Assembly: GCA_021129615.1 (NCBI GenBank)
Contig: JAJOKY010000026.1
Location: 1 to 6,160, forward strand
Length of the DNA: 6,160 nucleotides
Direction: 5' to 3'
Source of the DNA: Minisyncoccota bacterium
GTDB lineage: Bacteria; Patescibacteriota; Minisyncoccia; Minisyncoccales; CSSED10-335
Shown here in pieces: positions 6,074-6,160 of the stretch. The notes below the pieces were generated by a model. The model searched no databases and was not told the DNA's origin. It worked only from the letters and a program-made list of their open reading frames with translations. Position 1 is the stretch's first letter; every line of letters begins with the position of its first letter. A program made the translations under genes and the position numbers.

Positions 6074-6160
6074 AAAGGAGTGGAGAAGAGGAGTTTTAAA
6101 CCTCCTAAGGTTAAACCTTCGGAGATTGAATTTGTAATTTTCTTTCCGCTCCGTCATCCT
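6068..6160 (-). CDS. Doubtful short or partial reading frame through the palindromes
   Basis: A minus-strand frame open from the right edge ends at TAA (6070-6068). From the ATG at 6157 it would encode 29 residues beginning MTERKENYKF and ending TPLLHSFP; the frame may also continue upstream past the window. It contains NLRRFNLRRF, an exact five-residue duplication produced by the 15-bp period of the underlying palindromes. I recognise no family. It could be the C-terminus of a gene to the right, a small basic peptide, or a chance frame in a repeat element; I favour the last. Confidence 0.2.
   Translation of the reverse strand, partial: RMTERKENYKFNLRRFNLRRFKTPLLHSFP
6071..6148. repeat. Long inverted repeat enclosing two palindromes
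   Basis: CGGAAAG (6071-6077) is perfectly complementary to CTTTCCG (6142-6148). The stem extends inward to 6080/6139 with one A-T and two G-T pairs. It encloses the two palindromes at 6089-6124, so either strand could fold into a multi-branched element. I recognise no known riboswitch or RNA family. The arrangement resembles a REP/MITE-like intergenic repeat unit, but its copy number in the genome is unknown. Confidence 0.4.
6089..6124. repeat. Two overlapping palindromes sharing one AGGAG/CTCCT arm
   Basis: On the plus strand, AGGAG (6089-6093) pairs with CTCCT (6102-6106) across an 8-nt loop. The same CTCC (6102-6105) can instead pair with GGAG (6121-6124), closing a second hairpin with AAGGT (6107-6111) against ACCTT (6115-6119) and one T/C mismatch. 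The two folds are mutually exclusive because they share 6102-6105. The octamer TTAAACCT also recurs directly at 6096-6103 and 6111-6118, so the two palindromes look like copies of one unit with a 15-bp period. Confidence 0.5.

Noticed and set aside
6101..6106. AGGAGG on the minus strand as a ribosome-binding site
   Set aside because: No ATG, GTG or TTG follows within normal spacing; the motif is part of a palindrome.
6102..6145. Rho-independent terminator on the plus strand
   Set aside because: The T-rich stretch is about 12 nt beyond the hairpin and broken by other bases, and no plus-strand gene ends upstream in the window.

Overview
The window holds three co-directional genes on the minus strand of an AT-rich bacterial genome. 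In transcription order (right to left) they are a P2-type cation-transporting P-type ATPase (5916-3274), pheS (3236-2199) and pheT (2190-172), encoding the alpha and beta subunits of phenylalanyl-tRNA synthetase. About 170 bp of mostly non-coding sequence lies on the left and about 240 bp on the right. Each flank may also carry the edge of a further minus-strand reading frame, but neither can be confirmed here.

Organism: certainly bacterial, because the PheRS is the bacterial two-subunit type. My best inference is a low-GC member of the Candidate Phyla Radiation (Patescibacteria). The reasons are an economised PheT of 672 residues lacking the N-terminal tRNA-binding OB-fold, no Shine-Dalgarno sequence at normal spacing before any of the three genes, and a right flank packed with short AT-rich tandem repeats and palindromes. 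The four-cysteine PheS also resembles Firmicutes PheS, so the assignment is not proven. UGA is not needed as a sense codon in any of the three genes.

Layout: 1-42 may be the start of a further minus-strand gene. 43-171 is non-coding and includes a hairpin that is not a convincing terminator. 172-3236 is pheST, with an 8-nt gap between the genes and a perfect anti-SD match inside the end of pheS. 3237-3273 carries a near-consensus sigma-70-type promoter placed so that the pheS mRNA would be leaderless or nearly so; there is no room for a T-box or a peptide-leader attenuator. 3274-5916 is the ATPase, with its own extended -10 promoter just upstream. 5990-6148 is a stack of a purine tract, heptad and 16-nt tandem repeats, and two adjacent palindromes inside a longer inverted repeat.

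Function: PheS and PheT form the (alpha-beta)2 enzyme that charges tRNA-Phe. The ATPase is a ten-helix membrane pump with an intact phosphorylation machinery but two unusual substitutions: the M4 ion-site motif reads PAGLL instead of PEGL(P/L), and the KGxPE nucleotide-site motif reads IGSPE. Its ion therefore cannot be taken from family membership. Nothing links the pump functionally to PheRS; the separate promoters suggest simple adjacency, although no terminator separates them and read-through is possible. I see no defence, mobile or CRISPR system.
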